This document shows, one piece after another, positions 23,291-35,759 of a stretch of DNA of 64,000 nucleotides (the stretch's first letter is position 1; every line of letters begins with the position of its first letter). The notes under the pieces are model-generated. The model was given only the letters and a program-made list of their open reading frames with translations, searched no databases and was not told the DNA's origin. Position numbers and translations under genes: made by a program. The DNA comes from Perkinsus olseni. Taxonomy: Eukaryota > Perkinsozoa > Perkinsida > Perkinsidae. The DNA lies in contig JABANP010000034.1 of NCBI GenBank assembly GCA_013115135.1, forward strand, positions 172,075-236,074. The letters are read 5' to 3'.

Positions 23291-24034
23291 CTACTCGAGA
23301 GAATGTACACAGATGTAGTATTGCTCCAGAAGCGAGGGAGCCGGGTTTCCTTTCGTGACGAATCCTCCATCCCACCAAGCTATGTTCCTTATTACATTGC
23401 GCAGTATAGCCTCTTCACTAACCCATGGATGATAGACATTGAACAACTCGGTGCAGTCCTTCCCAGCACCTTGTAGTAGTTCCCCTCGGCCACCAGGATG
23501 GTAATCCAAATACGATGTTACGTCATATCTGATGAATATCATAACCATGTGTGCGGACCAAGGTACGGATAAGAAGAGGGCTTACACGACACCATTGATG
23601 ACCGTCCAGCAGTCATGCTTCGAATTATGCTGAGCAACCTCCTCCCAGGTGAGCTTATCTGGAGGGAATGATAGAGGCTTGTTATCGGCCATGATCCTCA
23701 TGTATGCGAACTGAAAACCAGAGCAGTGTTTGAAACCACTAAACAAAACGGCCTGCCGAGATGTCTACAACGGCATTCGGAGCTCTTCACGTGAGTTGTC
23801 TTACCTGGTTTTTGCTCTTAACCTTCCTTCGAGGTGGAAGAGTAGGAGTTGATGGCGTCTGCAGCCTTTTAGGCTCAGGTGCAGTAGAAGACTGGACGCT
23901 GCTCCTCTGACTACGATCTATCTCCTCCTTTACACGATCAGCAAAAGACACATGACCAGAGTGGGAATGCCGAGTCTGGTGTGGTCGCTCGTCAGGTGGG
24001 ACACGAATGCCCTCAGGGAGCCTTTGGTGGATCG
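23291..24034 (-). CDS. Cytochrome b5-domain protein, 5' end unresolved
   Basis: Exons 23805-24034, 23586-23710 and 23291-23528 join in phase. The first is low-complexity and basic (RRKVKSKNQ at its end) and must be preceded by an unidentified exon, because a stop lies just upstream in frame. Then comes the heme-binding domain: LTWEEVAQHNSKHDCWTVI, then VYDVTSYLDYHPGG and KDCTELFNVYHPWVSEEAIL. The two axial His residues (in HPGG and YHPW) are present. Spacing and the WVSEEA segment recall the b5 domain of cytochrome b5 reductase 4-type proteins, but no reductase domain follows. The protein would carry electrons to an unknown partner. No membrane anchor is visible. A tandem relative lies at 24310-24888. 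Confidence 0.72.
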
Positions 24035-24309
24035 CTCATAGTAGATGATAAAAAGAGAGGCTGATGGTGGACTGAGGTGATACGTTGTGCCCACAGGCAG
24101 CTCAACTTATCCTACATAGGCCGAGGTCCTTGAAATGATTTCCACTCCCACCCGAGTGATCACACTTAAAACGCTTCTCGATCGTGGGGCACATCGAAAA
24201 ATAACCAATGAGCTGGTATCAACACACAGTGAATGATGATGAGTTTGTTGTCGGGTATATTGTAATCACTAATAAATAGTGCAAATAGTCCTGTGCACCC
24301 CTTCTAGTT

Positions 24310-24888
24310 TTACCACACTTCTCCTTCCTTAACAACGACCTCTTGCTTATTCTGCGACTCGTAATTAGTAGAGTTAGTATTTGAACTACTATTGCTCGAT
24401 CTATTTTCATTCTTGCTCCCTTCACTTGCATGATTTTTCCGTCCAGCAATCTGTTCCTCGGGAGCATCGCCAAGAATCTTGCCAACGTGGTCCTGATGAA
24501 ACCATCCATCAAAGCTCCTCTGCACGAGCGCCGAATGCTGCGTCTCAGACGACATAGAGACGTATTATTACTACCTTGAAGAGCAGGATCTCCGGCTTCA
24601 CTTTGGGATGTACATGGTCGAATACTTCTGTGCAGTCCTTCCCGCATGCCATGTATATTGTCCGTGGGCCACCAGGATGATGATTAGCAAACTTCGTTAC
24701 ATCATACCTAACCATGACACGGAAGAACAAGTAAGTGAAGGGACTTCGACACGATGATCACGAGAGCCTTGCTACTACACCTGCTGTCGAACAGCTGTCC
24801 AGCAGTTATCTGCTTCATCGTGCTGAGATAACTCTTCCCAAGTGACTTCTCGTTTAGAACTCGATGATGAAGAGAATACTCCACCCAT
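24310..24888 (-). CDS. Cytochrome b5-like protein with possible N-myristoylation signal
   Basis: Exons 24779-24888, 24575-24707 and 24310-24492 join in phase, giving 141 aa. The start MGGVFSSSSSSKREV has Gly at position 2 and a Ser-rich run, as in N-myristoylated proteins. The b5 core follows: VTWEELSQHDEADNCWTAV, then VYDVTKFANHHPGG and KDCTEVFDHVHPKV, with both heme-ligand His residues. The tail is Asn/Ser-rich and polar (GKILGDAPEEQ... to ...VVVKEGEVW) with no transmembrane anchor, so membrane attachment, if any, would be through the lipid. Same domain type and the same intron position as the gene at 23291-24034. Confidence 0.82.
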
Positions 24889-25303
24889 TATATGAGGAAG
24901 ATGATTCACAACAACTGCAATCTACCAATCGGCACCGAGAAGGCCTGGTCATGCTTCAGCCTGACGATCCCGAAAGTGACGGTTCCTGAAATTCCATCCT
25001 CGGACGACTTCCGCCTCACCGGGCAACACGACCCTATAGGAGTCTGGCTCGAGAAGCTCATGATGGCATGCAGAAGGCGGACATATTGAGACGACCTCGA
25101 TGGCACGCCTTACTCTTCAGCTGCTGCCACCGCGGGGCTTCTACCAAGAACATTACACATCCGGCTTCGATACATCCCAGCAACAGCAGTCAAGGCCTAC
25201 CCTCGAAGCTGCAACTCCTGACCATGCATCGCTGTGGATATCATATCGTTACGGAAGGCCTCGAAGTCAACCAACGATAGGAGAAAGTCAAACCTGACGT
25301 AGT

Positions 25304-25324
25304 TGATGATGATGATGATGATGA
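25304..25324 (+). repeat. (GAT)n microsatellite
   Basis: Seven GAT triplets between two genes. The surrounding stretch 24900-25385 holds no gene I can support. Confidence 0.85.
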
Positions 25325-25385
25325 GAAAGCTGCAGGGCGAAATGACGATAGTCGGATCATGAACGGTTATCCGACTCCCTAATCG

Positions 25386-26139
25386 CTACACTTCTTCAGC
25401 CTGCATGTCACAACAACCGCTGTTGTCGTTGTTGTTGCCGTCCATGTGATCTCCCAACACGTCACGGCATTCCTCAACAAACTGCGCCAGGTCGAAGTTA
25501 GGATGCTGGTGTATGGAAGAGGAACAGAATAGTTATTGAATCGCATCTAGCATACCCCACCTGCTCTTGGACTCGCGATACGAGCAAATCTTCGATATCA
25601 TCGCAGTACCTTCGAGAATGCGGAGTAGGTAGCTAGCTGGGCGAGAGTACACACTTTTTGAAAAGTACGTAATGCTCATGCTTGTATTCTGGAGGGCTGC
25701 TGTCCGACGTGGAGATCGCCTCGCTCTTGAAATCATGACAGTGTTGTTGCATGAACTGTTCAACTCTCTCTTGGAGAGGTCCAGGAGCATACCACCTGGG
25801 CATCACTACTGGTGGTGCTCTAGACTAGGATTCATGCTTAGAGTAGATTTCTTTACCTCGAAGACGCTTGCCAGGACCTCCACGAAACAGCTCCTATCGA
25901 GGCTGGTGGGATGGGTGACATCTTCTGGGGAGGAGATATCACGTCTAGACCGATGGCATATATAAGCCTCTCTGTAACCCACCATCAACGACAAGTATCT
26001 CATCTTCTGGCTCTCGAGGAGGGGATGGAGCATCCAGTGGACCTCCCGCACAGCCCGAGCCATCCTTTCGACAGTCCTGCAAATCCAACAAACCCATTTT
26101 CGCCATCGAAGCCGTGTTCGTCTGCCACGAATGCAGCAT
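25386..26139 (-). CDS. BART-domain (ARL2BP/CFAP36-like) protein
   Basis: Exons join in phase through introns of about 45-75 nt. The start is uncertain: Met at 26139 (MLHSWQTNTASMAKMG) is preferred, because an in-frame Met at 26424 would overlap the 3' end of the next gene on the same strand. The BART core reads CFVEVLASVFERWYAPGPLQ, then EQFMQQHCHDFKSE, HEHYVLFKKYCDDIEDLL and NFDLAQFVEECRDVLGDHM, matching the helical pattern of BART domains, which bind small GTPases of the ARL2/ARL3 type and are linked to cilia and microtubules. The tail is Asn/Asp-rich and ends ...CCDMQAEEV with TAG at 25386-25388. I recognised it from pattern, not alignment. Confidence 0.62.
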
Positions 26140-26326
26140 GCTCCCCTTACTTGATGATGGGCCGGGTTGCTGGTCTCCGCAGGTTGTGTCATTGAGGTAA
26201 AGCGAAAATGGTACTCCACTGACAAAGATAGGCATGTGACAACGGTCCGAGAAGATTGAGCCCACAGCCAGCAGAACGAGGGCACACAACACTGAGCGAA
26301 GACGTTGAAGCTTCCAAAACCGATCA

Positions 26327-27312
26327 TCACGGTGTACCGCTGGTATGACTGTGACTCCGACTCTCACTGCTACCATCATTAGCACTCTTCGTCGAGCCTT
26401 CTTTCGATAGGTCGACAACACCATCCGTGGGCAGTGCTACCTTCGCGCCCAGCCCCACATGGCCTTCTCGGCGCTCAGTGAAAATAGGCTGTTGGACTGA
26501 AAGGGGACACCACAGCCATGCCGAGATGGACACCGCTCCTCGGAGGAGAACTCAAACCATTGATCCAGGTAGTACCATGTTTATCCTTATCAAATCCCAT
26601 CCCTCGAAGCATAGCCATACCGAATTCTTCTATCGGAATCTCTCTAGTGTCTTTAGATTCATCAAAGTCGTCATCGTGTCCTTTCGTTTTCCGTCGTTTA
26701 TTGACTTGGCACAAAATAGGTTCCACTCCGTCCACTGCCTGGCCGAACTCCTCCGCAGTGGTGAGCTCAGAGCTGCGGGCCCGAGCATCGTTGAAAAGCT
26801 CTCGAATGGCTTGGGCGTCCTCCGACTCTGCTCCATCAATTTCGATAGGAGACGTGGACGAGGAGGAGGGCCTGATGATGAACACCTTAGAATACCTAAT
26901 CTCATCAAAGTGCAGTAATACTCGTACGATTCTGAGGGAGGGGTTGATCTGGCCCCTGGATTAATCGTGGTAGCCTCGGTAGGGGCATTGAGGATAGTAT
27001 GCTTGCCCTGCTTCGGCTCAAGTCGGTGGAGACCTATCATGAATTAATCGCCCCGGCCATGTCGCACATCACACGTACATGGTATTATGAATTCTTTATT
27101 CTCTGGAGTCGGTGGTTTATCCGTCTTCATTACGCCAGATGCTGACATACTAACGAGGCGAGTCCCTGAAAGAATATATCGGCACATATGCATCGCTCCT
27201 TATGTGCCACACCGGGCAACTCGCTCTTACGCTGATCCGTAGCTGATACCGGCTTATGCTTCTGTTTAGCAGCCTTCTTCGGCTTAGTCTTGATAGAGAA
27301 CGATAGTTTCAT
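26327..27312 (-). CDS. G-patch protein of the GPKOW/MOS2/Spp2 spliceosomal group
   Basis: Start at 27312 (MKLSFSIKTKPKKAAKQKHK), the typical N-terminus of GPKOW/MOS2 proteins. Small introns (about 32-64 nt) join in phase through ENKEFIIPCLHRLEPKQGK and SKVFIIRPSSSS to the diagnostic G-patch IPIEEFGMAMLRGMGFD. After one more intron comes TERREGHVGLGAK, the second conserved segment of this G-patch type; stop TGA at 26327-26329. Proteins of this group bind the DExH helicase Prp2/DHX16 in the activated spliceosome. KOW motifs known from longer family members are not evident, so this copy is Spp2-like in size. It lies head-to-tail downstream of a tri-snRNP-type cyclophilin gene. Confidence 0.85.
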
Positions 27313-27459
27313 TTTAACACGTACAGGATACCATGCAAAAGACTGTAACCGAAGGCACTGACACCTGGTCCGGCATATCAGTACCGGACGACTCAACCAG
27401 ACGCTGACAGTCTGCGGGGTTAGGAAACGTATTAGCTTTTGAGGTACACGACGAGTAGT

Positions 27460-28383
<924 letters not shown>

Positions 28384-28607
28384 GCGCCACTGACTCTCGA
28401 AGCTATCCCTTACTACCGATGCATCGGGATGGCCTGTTGCAGCCCTGCATTGGAGGATTTCATGGAAGACATGACGTAAACCAGTAAAACTCCTATGGAC
28501 ATGTTAGTCACCGATGGAGATGTTAATCATACACTTAAGTGTCACGCATCGTGACAGGGCGGAATTGAGCCGCGGAAAAACAAAATACCGTACCCGGTCT
28601 ATGTCCG

Positions 28608-30510
28608 ATGGCAGACCCGCCGTGCTTCGGGCCACGGCCGAGTAGTGGAGCTGGATATGAAGCCTCGCAATGGTCCGGTTGGGGTCCAGGCGTAGATGAG
28701 TGGGGATGGTCACCTGCCCCTCCTGGTCAGCAATGGGGGAGCAGTTGGAATGATGGGTGGTATGATGGAGGATGGAACGGCTCTGGGAAGGGGTTGGGTT
28801 CCTATAATGCACAGTGGGGTGGTGAATGGTGGAATCAGGGATCCACTCCCACTTGGGTTGAGGGGTATGCCCCCATGAATCATGGGAAAGGGAGTGATGG
28901 TAAGGGCAAGGGATCCTGGAGATCTGCGACCTACAATGCTAGTGTTGGAAGTGAAGGGAAGGGCAAAGGAAAGGGTAAAGGGAAGGGCAAAAGCGGTCGT
29001 AGATGGGATGCTAATGGGTCTGAGCAATGGGGTCATCCTCCAGCCAAGCGAGGGAGACTAGACATGGACCCTCCTAGGAGCGAATTCTACTGCAATCCAT
29101 GCGGAAAGTAAGCTGCTCGTAGAGAACTGGATCTCGGCATCGACGGCATCTGAAGGTCTCGTGTATTGCTGATAATATCACGAGCGAAGTTTCCTGCTTT
29201 GTTCTTCAGAGATCTATTCACTGCCGACGCTCTTGACGAGCATGTGCTCACTTTCCACGTCACCTGCCCTCACCCGGGCTGTGATTATAGTGCAAGACCA
29301 GATTTGGTAATGCAATTTGGTGATCATTACTCTGTCGATTAACATCCTTTGCTCTTCAATTCGTTCATTTTAATGAGGATCGTGGCCAAGCACATGATTA
29401 TATCTTCAGGTCGCCGCGCACAAGCTTTCTCATTGTCTGGTCACGACTGCCGAAGGTAATGATGCAACAAGTCGATACCCTCACAGCATTCCAGCTGCTT
29501 GGGACGCCCAATTAGATCGTATATAGGTAAATCTGAATCGTTGACTGCATCACAATCTGAAACTGATGCGTGGCTCGCCAGACGGAGAAAGAACTTTCCT
29601 ACCAAAGGTAATACTCGGGAATGAGCATCTCCTGACGCCGAGGGTACTTTGGTGACGCACGCCGATCTCAATTCAGCTCGAGCCGATGCTCCTCGAGAAG
29701 GCATTGATGTCACCGAGATGTGCACGCTGGAGAAGGCCATACGGTCCTCCATGCGGGAAAATAGGGAGCGAAAAAAGAAGGAACGTGCTGAGGTAGTTCC
29801 GCCGTAGTAGTGGCGGTAATTGCTAGTTTACACCTCTTCCCTGCAATCTGTGACCCTATTCCGACCCAATTCTATACTGGATAGAGGGAATGTCATACCA
29901 GCGTCGACCGACAGCCCTGCTCACTCTCGCTACACACATGTTAGTCGCTATCAGCTGTGCCTTCAGCGTGAAGCCAAGTTCGCGGAACGGCGAATATGCA
30001 CTCACTTCGCCAAGTTCGGCAAGTGCAAGTATGAGGAATCATGCCATTTCGAACACATTCAACCGAAGAGGGGAATATGCCGCTTTTTCCAGGAGAAGGG
30101 TTATTGTCGTCATGGGGATAATTGCAAGTACGTCTCGATACGAGGGTTCTCATAACTTGCTGCCCAGTCCGGCATCCTGCCATCTTCTAGAGAGCACTGC
30201 AGGTTCAATCATGTAAAACCACAGCAACAGCCGACAGAGAGTATGAAAGAACAGCTTATCAGACGTCTAATGCGTGAAGACATAGAGCGGTATAACGCTA
30301 CAGTCCTTCAGTGTTTGAGGTAGTAGTAATAACTATCCTCGGTTATCGGTTCATCAGCCCTTCTCCGTCTGCAGGTTTTTCGTTAGCGAGAACTTCTTCG
30401 ATGAAAAGCCTAGCACCGCGGCATTTGACGATGGTGCTGAGTCAGATCCTGGCAGCGAGTCGGGCGGCGATTCTGATGATGGTGATTATTTCTCTGACGA
30501 TGACACGTGA
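28608..30510 (+). CDS. NUFIP-like zinc-finger protein, paralogue 1
   Basis: Exons include 28608-29107, 29210-29306 and 29410 onward, with TGA at 30508-30510. In order: a Gly/Trp-rich N-terminus with a GKGKGKGKG run; a C2H2 finger split by an intron (FYCNPCGKDLFTADALDEH); a second Cys/His unit (CPHPGCDYSARPD...AHKLSH); the NUFIP signature WLARRRKNFPTK (about 29570-29605); a Lys/Arg-rich helix; two CCCH fingers (RICTHFAKFGKCKYEESCHF and CRFFQEKGYCRHGDNCKFNH, the last His supplied after an intron); and an acidic Ser/Asp tail ending YFSDDDT. NUFIP proteins act in box C/D snoRNP assembly. A dinucleotide too many near 29519-29526 (GTATATAG) breaks the frame between the zinc fingers and the NUFIP motif, and the join after the NUFIP motif (about 29605-29640) is unresolved. 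Confidence 0.8.
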
Positions 30511-30691
30511 TGAAACTGTAATTTTACCAAGACTAGAACTCACTACAGCTTACTGTACGATGCTCTACTTTACGTCATACATCCTATGCAGCTTCCCCAG
30601 CTATCGTTTCGAGTTCATTTGTCCGCGACTTCATCGCTCGGAAATTTTACCAGCTGCCTCAAGTTGCTACTTCATACTCCTTCTTTGGTGT

Positions 30692-32829
30692 ATGGACGCC
30701 TTCCAGGCTGCAAGAGCAGCTTATCTGCGTGGTCGGGGGCACCCGTCCTCGGCAAATAGATCTGACCGTCCTGATGCCGGCTCCGTTGGGAAGGGTCGTC
30801 GCATAATGCGAAACGGGTTCCCAGGGAGGTCTTCCGCTTCGTCGTCGTCATCGTCCTCGTCTATGGATTGGCATAGCTCTCGTCCAGGAGAATGGCCGAG
30901 CTGGGGCGGTAAAGGTGCCGCAGTACCTAACTCTTGGTATTGGTATGGTGACCAATCATGGTGGGGCATGCCGCCCTACGGTAAAGGAGGCCCTTCATCG
31001 GGTGATTGGGCCGTGGCTGGTGCATGGCCCTGTGACTATCCACCGGGACTAACACCGTGGCCAAGTGGTAAAGGGAAGGGCAAAGGTGGTGGCCTCTTTT
31101 GGGAAGATACCTTAGGAACATTGCCTAAGGATAGCCAGTTCTACTGCGAGCCCTGTGAGATGTAAGATGGCCATCGTATCTCGGCTGCTGCTCAAAGCTG
31201 TTTGCTAGAAGGGTGCCGCTACTGCATGATACTCACTGGCTACCTACATTCGCAACTCAGCACTCCTCTGTTAACCATGAACGCGGGGCCGTGTTGTTTC
31301 AGGGATCTGTGCACAGCGAATGCCCTCGAGAAGCATAAATTGACATATCATGTCAAGTGCCCTTCACCAGGCTGCGACTATAGCGCTCCTCCCCACCTGG
31401 TAATGATTACTCTGACTTCCGACCGAGTCTCACCAACTCCGACCGCTTCCCCTAGTTGGATATTCGTCGGTGATGGATTGGTTGATGATCCTTCCTCAGG
31501 TTGAGGCGCATAAATGGAAGCACATGGCGGATTGTAAGGCAGGTAATAAGCCTGAATCTATCGGAGTCTTTTACCCAAGTCATCCGTGGCGTCCAGCGGC
31601 GCCTCATCGTTCACACTTGAGTCCTGCCATCAATCGCGCCTCAGCTCACGAAGACTCGGCAACATCGCCACAACCTGAAGAAACACGGACTTGGCTCGAG
31701 GAGAGGAAGAAGAATTTCCCTAACGCTGCGAGTAGTGATGATACGTGGCTCCCTCTAGAAAGCATGGAACGGCGGTTCTTGGGTCGGTGCTACTTTTTCT
31801 CGGTTGTCGGACGACGATGCCTATCTCCACTGATGCTACTCTCTTCTTGAATGGAAAGTCCGCGATGTTGCTCATCGATTGATGCTCAGAACGTCGCCGT
31901 ACTGATGATGTGAAAGCAACGCTTAAGGAAATTCCAGAGAGCAGCAGCAGCAGTGACAGCAGCAGTGATAATGATGGCGTGGAGTCAGAGACGAGTCCAG
32001 AGGACGATGTTGAGCGCTCAAGCCAACTCAATGCTGGTGATGAGGCGGAGGAGGTAGTATATCTTGGGGTGGAACAGTGCCTAGGACTGCCTCAGGCAGT
32101 TTGCCTGTCGATTGCAAATACTCGAGCAAGATCAGTCATCATGGTTTGCCCTTTTTTAATTCATCCTGCGTGCTGTTGTCCCAAACTTTGTATGAATTTT
32201 CTAGTAATGGAGGTGTCGGCGGTTTAAGTTGTCCAGGGATTTGTGAGAAACGTCGATGGAGGAGGGCTTGTCACGCTGCTTCTAGACACTTCACAGTGAA
32301 GTTAACAGACCTGAGCTGTTCGTTATTAGGGGCCTCAACCCGCATCCGCTGACCCTCCCGGAGGCGCTACTGGTGCTGTTGAGACCTTCAGCGGGGTCGA
32401 GAGCGCTCAAGAAGTTACCAAACCAAAACACGGCATGTGTCGCTTCTTCTTGGAGCGTGGTCGATGTCGTCATGGCGATAGATGCAAGTAGGTTCAAGGT
32501 CTTCCTTCACCCGAGAGCTTTCCGCCTCGCTGAGTGTTTTTGACCTTCATCTATCTAGGATTTTGATGTTACCGCGATCGGGGTTGGGCCTAGAAGCCAG
32601 GATATCATATCATTGTACGACGGTGTGTCAGATACAGGCATGTACGGCTCACTAGGCAGACTAGGAAGAAGCGTAACCACAAGCAGCTCGTTGATCAGCT
32701 CAAGACGTAAGCTGGATGGCGACTGCCGCCTTGATGTTACGAGCTTCCGCTGGACCATCTGAGTGTAGGTTCCTCACCGAGAAGGCCGAGGATTCAGAGT
32801 CGAACTCCGATGCTGAGGAATCCACTTGA
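30692..32829 (+). CDS. NUFIP-like zinc-finger protein, paralogue 2
   Basis: Tandem paralogue of 28608-30510 with the same layout. Exon 1 (30692-31161, MDAFQAARAAYLRGRG) is Ser/Gly/Trp-rich. The second exon (31303-31399) is exactly 97 nt, as in paralogue 1, and encodes MDLCTANALEKHKLTYH and CPSPGCDYSAPPHL. A third exon from 31500 carries VEAHKWKHMADC and the NUFIP signature WLEERKKNFPN. Downstream are an acidic Ser/Asp segment, a CCCH finger (MCRFFLERGRCRHGDRCK, about 32430-32490) and an acidic end (FLTEKAEDSESNSDAEEST, TGA 32827-32829). Only one CCCH finger is clear, against two in paralogue 1. The joins between about 31740 and 32400 are unresolved, with one in-frame stop near 31880. Expected role is snoRNP assembly or RNA binding. 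Confidence 0.7.
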
Positions 32830-33113
32830 TCGATAAAAGCCTAGGGCATCGCGTTCGTTGTCTTGCCGCGCTGGATTGTACTATGTTTGTCCTTACTCTC
32901 TCTACCTTACCGTATCATACTGACACTGACACGTTTCTAGAATTCTCTGGGTTACAGGGTTCTACACTTGGGGAGGTACCTGTTTGTGCTCTGTATCTCG
33001 ACAGCGCTACTGTACGGACTGGTTTTCTTCAACGTTCGGTCTAGGTTATATCCGGTCGAGGTTATGATTCAAGCTTGTACTCATTTAATAACCATATTAT
33101 TCGTTCAAATACC

Positions 33114-34317
33114 ATGTCATCTTCGGAGAACAACACACTAACACTTCACTTCAAGCTAACGGGCGGGAAGCCTTTTGTGCTTGAGAATATCGACTCTGCA
33201 CTCACTGTAAGGCAGGAGCATAGGCTTCGGGTCGAAAAGGCGATTTCCTAATTCACGTTCGAAACTGGCCAGGTAGCGGAACTGAAGCGCCTAGCTTCAC
33301 AGTCTGACCATTGCTCCATCCCCGCGGTTCAGATGAAGATGTTCTACAAGGGTGAGTCGATCAGCAGTCTTTTCACCATGGCTTCCATCTACGTGGTTGA
33401 GCATTGGTTGACTCAGGTAAGCAGTTACAGGACGCCGACACTTTATCCAGCCGGAAGATTGCCAGTGGAAGCACATTGTTGCTCATCAAGGGTCCTAAAC
33501 CGGCCAATACTGAGGATGTCAACATGGAGATCGCACAGGAGGTAATACTCTGTTGAAAAGATGTAGACTACATTGCTGCGAGTGTGGAACCTCTCATTCG
33601 GTGTCACCGAATCGCTCAACCGTATTCTTGAGCCAAAAATTTCGACTCTTAGGCATCTACATCGTCATCAGCAACAGCAGCTGCTGCTGCACCCGTACCC
33701 TGCAAGGGTGGCTGTGGCTTCTTCGGCAATCCCGATACAGATAACTATTGCTCCAAGTGTTGGAAGGACCTTAAGGAAAAGGAAGAGAAGGAGAAGGAGG
33801 AAGCAGTAGGAGCTTACCAAAATGATTCTGTCTACACTCAACGATTTTCCCAGGAGGAGAAGGCTCGTTTGGAGGCCGAGAAGGTTGATGAGTCAGTGGA
33901 GGCCAGCGATGATCGGCCAGTGCAGAGTGATGTTAATCGGTGGGTACTGGGTCAAGTATCATTCCAACCCGTGAGCCGTGAGCCTAAGTTGATCGGGGTG
34001 GCGCGTGAAAATTTCGCCGAATCCTACTCAATTAGTTTTGGAGCTCTGTTAGGTGCTGGACATGCGGGAAGCGTATCGGTCTTACTGGTGTCCGATGCCG
34101 CTGCGGCTATTATTTCTGCTCAACACACAGGTACGCTACGTGAGATAGCACTTTTCGTAGCACGTTGATGTGCAAGTCAGCGAAGCGTCACAATATTGTG
34201 ATGGGCAGGTATGCGGAGGCTCACCAGTGTGATTACGACTATAAGACCAACGAGCGTCGGAAGCTGGCGAAGGCGAATCCAGTAGTCATGGCTGATAAAT
34301 TGGACGATAAAGCATAA
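33114..34317 (+). CDS. Ubiquitin-like, A20 and AN1 zinc-finger protein
   Basis: Start at 33114 ([18 protein letters not shown]). Introns are short and phase-consistent. The N-terminal 75 residues form a ubiquitin-like domain ([45 protein letters not shown]). Next, after an Ala-rich linker, an A20 finger: CKGGC then NYCSKC with the usual 11-residue spacing. A charged coiled region ([14 protein letters not shown]) follows. Two exons then give a complete AN1 finger: [28 protein letters not shown] and [12 protein letters not shown], with all metal ligands. It ends [13 protein letters not shown] 34315-34317. A20/AN1 proteins bind ubiquitin and act in stress responses; an N-terminal ubiquitin-like domain in addition is uncommon. 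Confidence 0.88.
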
Positions 34318-34515
34318 GTTTTGAATGTGTCTGTCTCAAATCACCCATAGCTTGAGGTTCTGTGGCTGCCGATAGCAGTAGTTCTGCATAGTTAGTGGAA
34401 TGAAGGCCTTGTGCCAATATTAGCTAAGGGGGAGGGATAGAATAAACTTGATAATGTATCGTTCGCAATCCTCGTCACTGAAGTGTTGCGTTCACTCAGA
34501 GTGCCTGACGCGGGA

Positions 34516-34615
34516 NNNNNNNNNNNNNNNNNNNNNNNNNNNNNNNNNNNNNNNNNNNNNNNNNNNNNNNNNNNNNNNNNNNNNNNNNNNNNNNNNNNNN
34601 NNNNNNNNNNNNNNN
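34516..34615. other. Assembly gap of 100 N
   Basis: Exactly 100 N, the conventional placeholder for a gap of unknown length. The sequence right after it (34616) already matches the inside of the tandem unit, so the left border of the array is hidden in the gap. Confidence 0.99.
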
Positions 34616-35322
34616 GATGATGAACAGCGCCCGATGTCACCACATAAATCCACATCTCGATGACAGTCACCATCCACCATCACGCCAGGAATTCTTGATC
34701 CACAGCCCTCGGAACTATGGTGACTGCACGTGACGCAGGAATTTGCAGCCAGCGGGAGATATATAGATATCTATCTAGCATTTCGTGTCACCAATCACCA
34801 CAAGGTTTGAAGGTGCTTCGTGCAATCCGCGGAAGGAGTAGGTACAGGCATAGATTGATGTCGTACCCACTTCTTCCGAGGCCTCAGATCTGAGATACCC
34901 CCTCTGTTGACTGGTGAGATGTGCCTCGAAGCTCTGCTGGAGCTTGTGGATTTATGTAAGACAATGAATGATGAGCGCGAAAGAGGGCCGCACTGCGCGA
35001 AAGGCTGTGGAGTGATAAACACGAACATGAGGCGCAGATAACTCTCATCTTCGTTGGCTCATGATCCGAATTTTGTGTCGCAAATGAAGACGAAATGTAT
35101 GTGCAGGTTATCTCCAGTGGTGGTAAGCGACACCGGCGCGGAGACACCACGATGCGGCTGCGGTCGCGTGAAACCGTGTGGCTGCGGAGTGTCACGTGCA
35201 CTTTGCGCGTATGGAACGTCTGTGATGTTGGAATGCGAAGTTGCCTTGCCGGTGAAAGTCTGTGAAATCAAAGGATTACACGAGTCTGTGATCAGCGGGA
35301 AACCAGGCTCAGTCCTCACATC

Positions 35323-35394
35323 TCCGATGTAGCTTAGCTTATTAGGATTCGTGGCTTTCACCCACGCGACTGGGTTCGAGTCCCCGCATCGGAA
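35323..35394 (+). tRNA. tRNA-Glu (TTC), array unit 1
   Basis: The array consensus is a 73-nt cloverleaf: acceptor TCCGATG/CATCGGA, anticodon stem CGTGG/CCACG around loop CTTTCAC (anticodon TTC), T-arm GGGGTTCGAGTCCCC, discriminator A, no encoded CCA. This copy has small indels in the D-arm and lacks one base in the T-stem. Confidence 0.75.
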
Positions 35395-35527
35395 TCCGAT
35401 ATGTAGATGCAGAGGATGCGCACGCCTTCAATGGTGACTCACTCTTCGAATAGTACAAGGCTATGGGAGGTAAGTTTGAAGATGAGATCATCTTTAATAG
35501 GTGGTTGCGAGATCATCTATTAGGGCG

Positions 35528-35598
35528 GCATCATTGGTCTAGTGGTAGAATACAACGTTGCCATCGTTGTGACCCGAGTTCGATTCTCGGATGATGCA
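35528..35598 (+). tRNA. tRNA-Gly (GCC), array unit 1
   Basis: Full consensus copy of 71 nt: acceptor GCATCAT/ATGATGC, anticodon stem CAACG/CGTTG around TTGCCAT (anticodon GCC), T-arm CCGAGTTCGATTCTCGG, discriminator A, no encoded CCA. A type B block follows. Confidence 0.95.
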
Positions 35599-35759
35599 GT
35601 TTTTCTCGCGTACGTCTGCCATACTGCTGCTTCTGCAGACCGTCCCCCACTTCCCCACGGACAATGTTGGGTGCTCCACTTCTGTCGGTTGATGCCTCCA
35701 CTAGCTTCAACTTTGTTCAGGGGAACGGGGTATAGTGGGACGGGTGAGTGAGCATGGAT

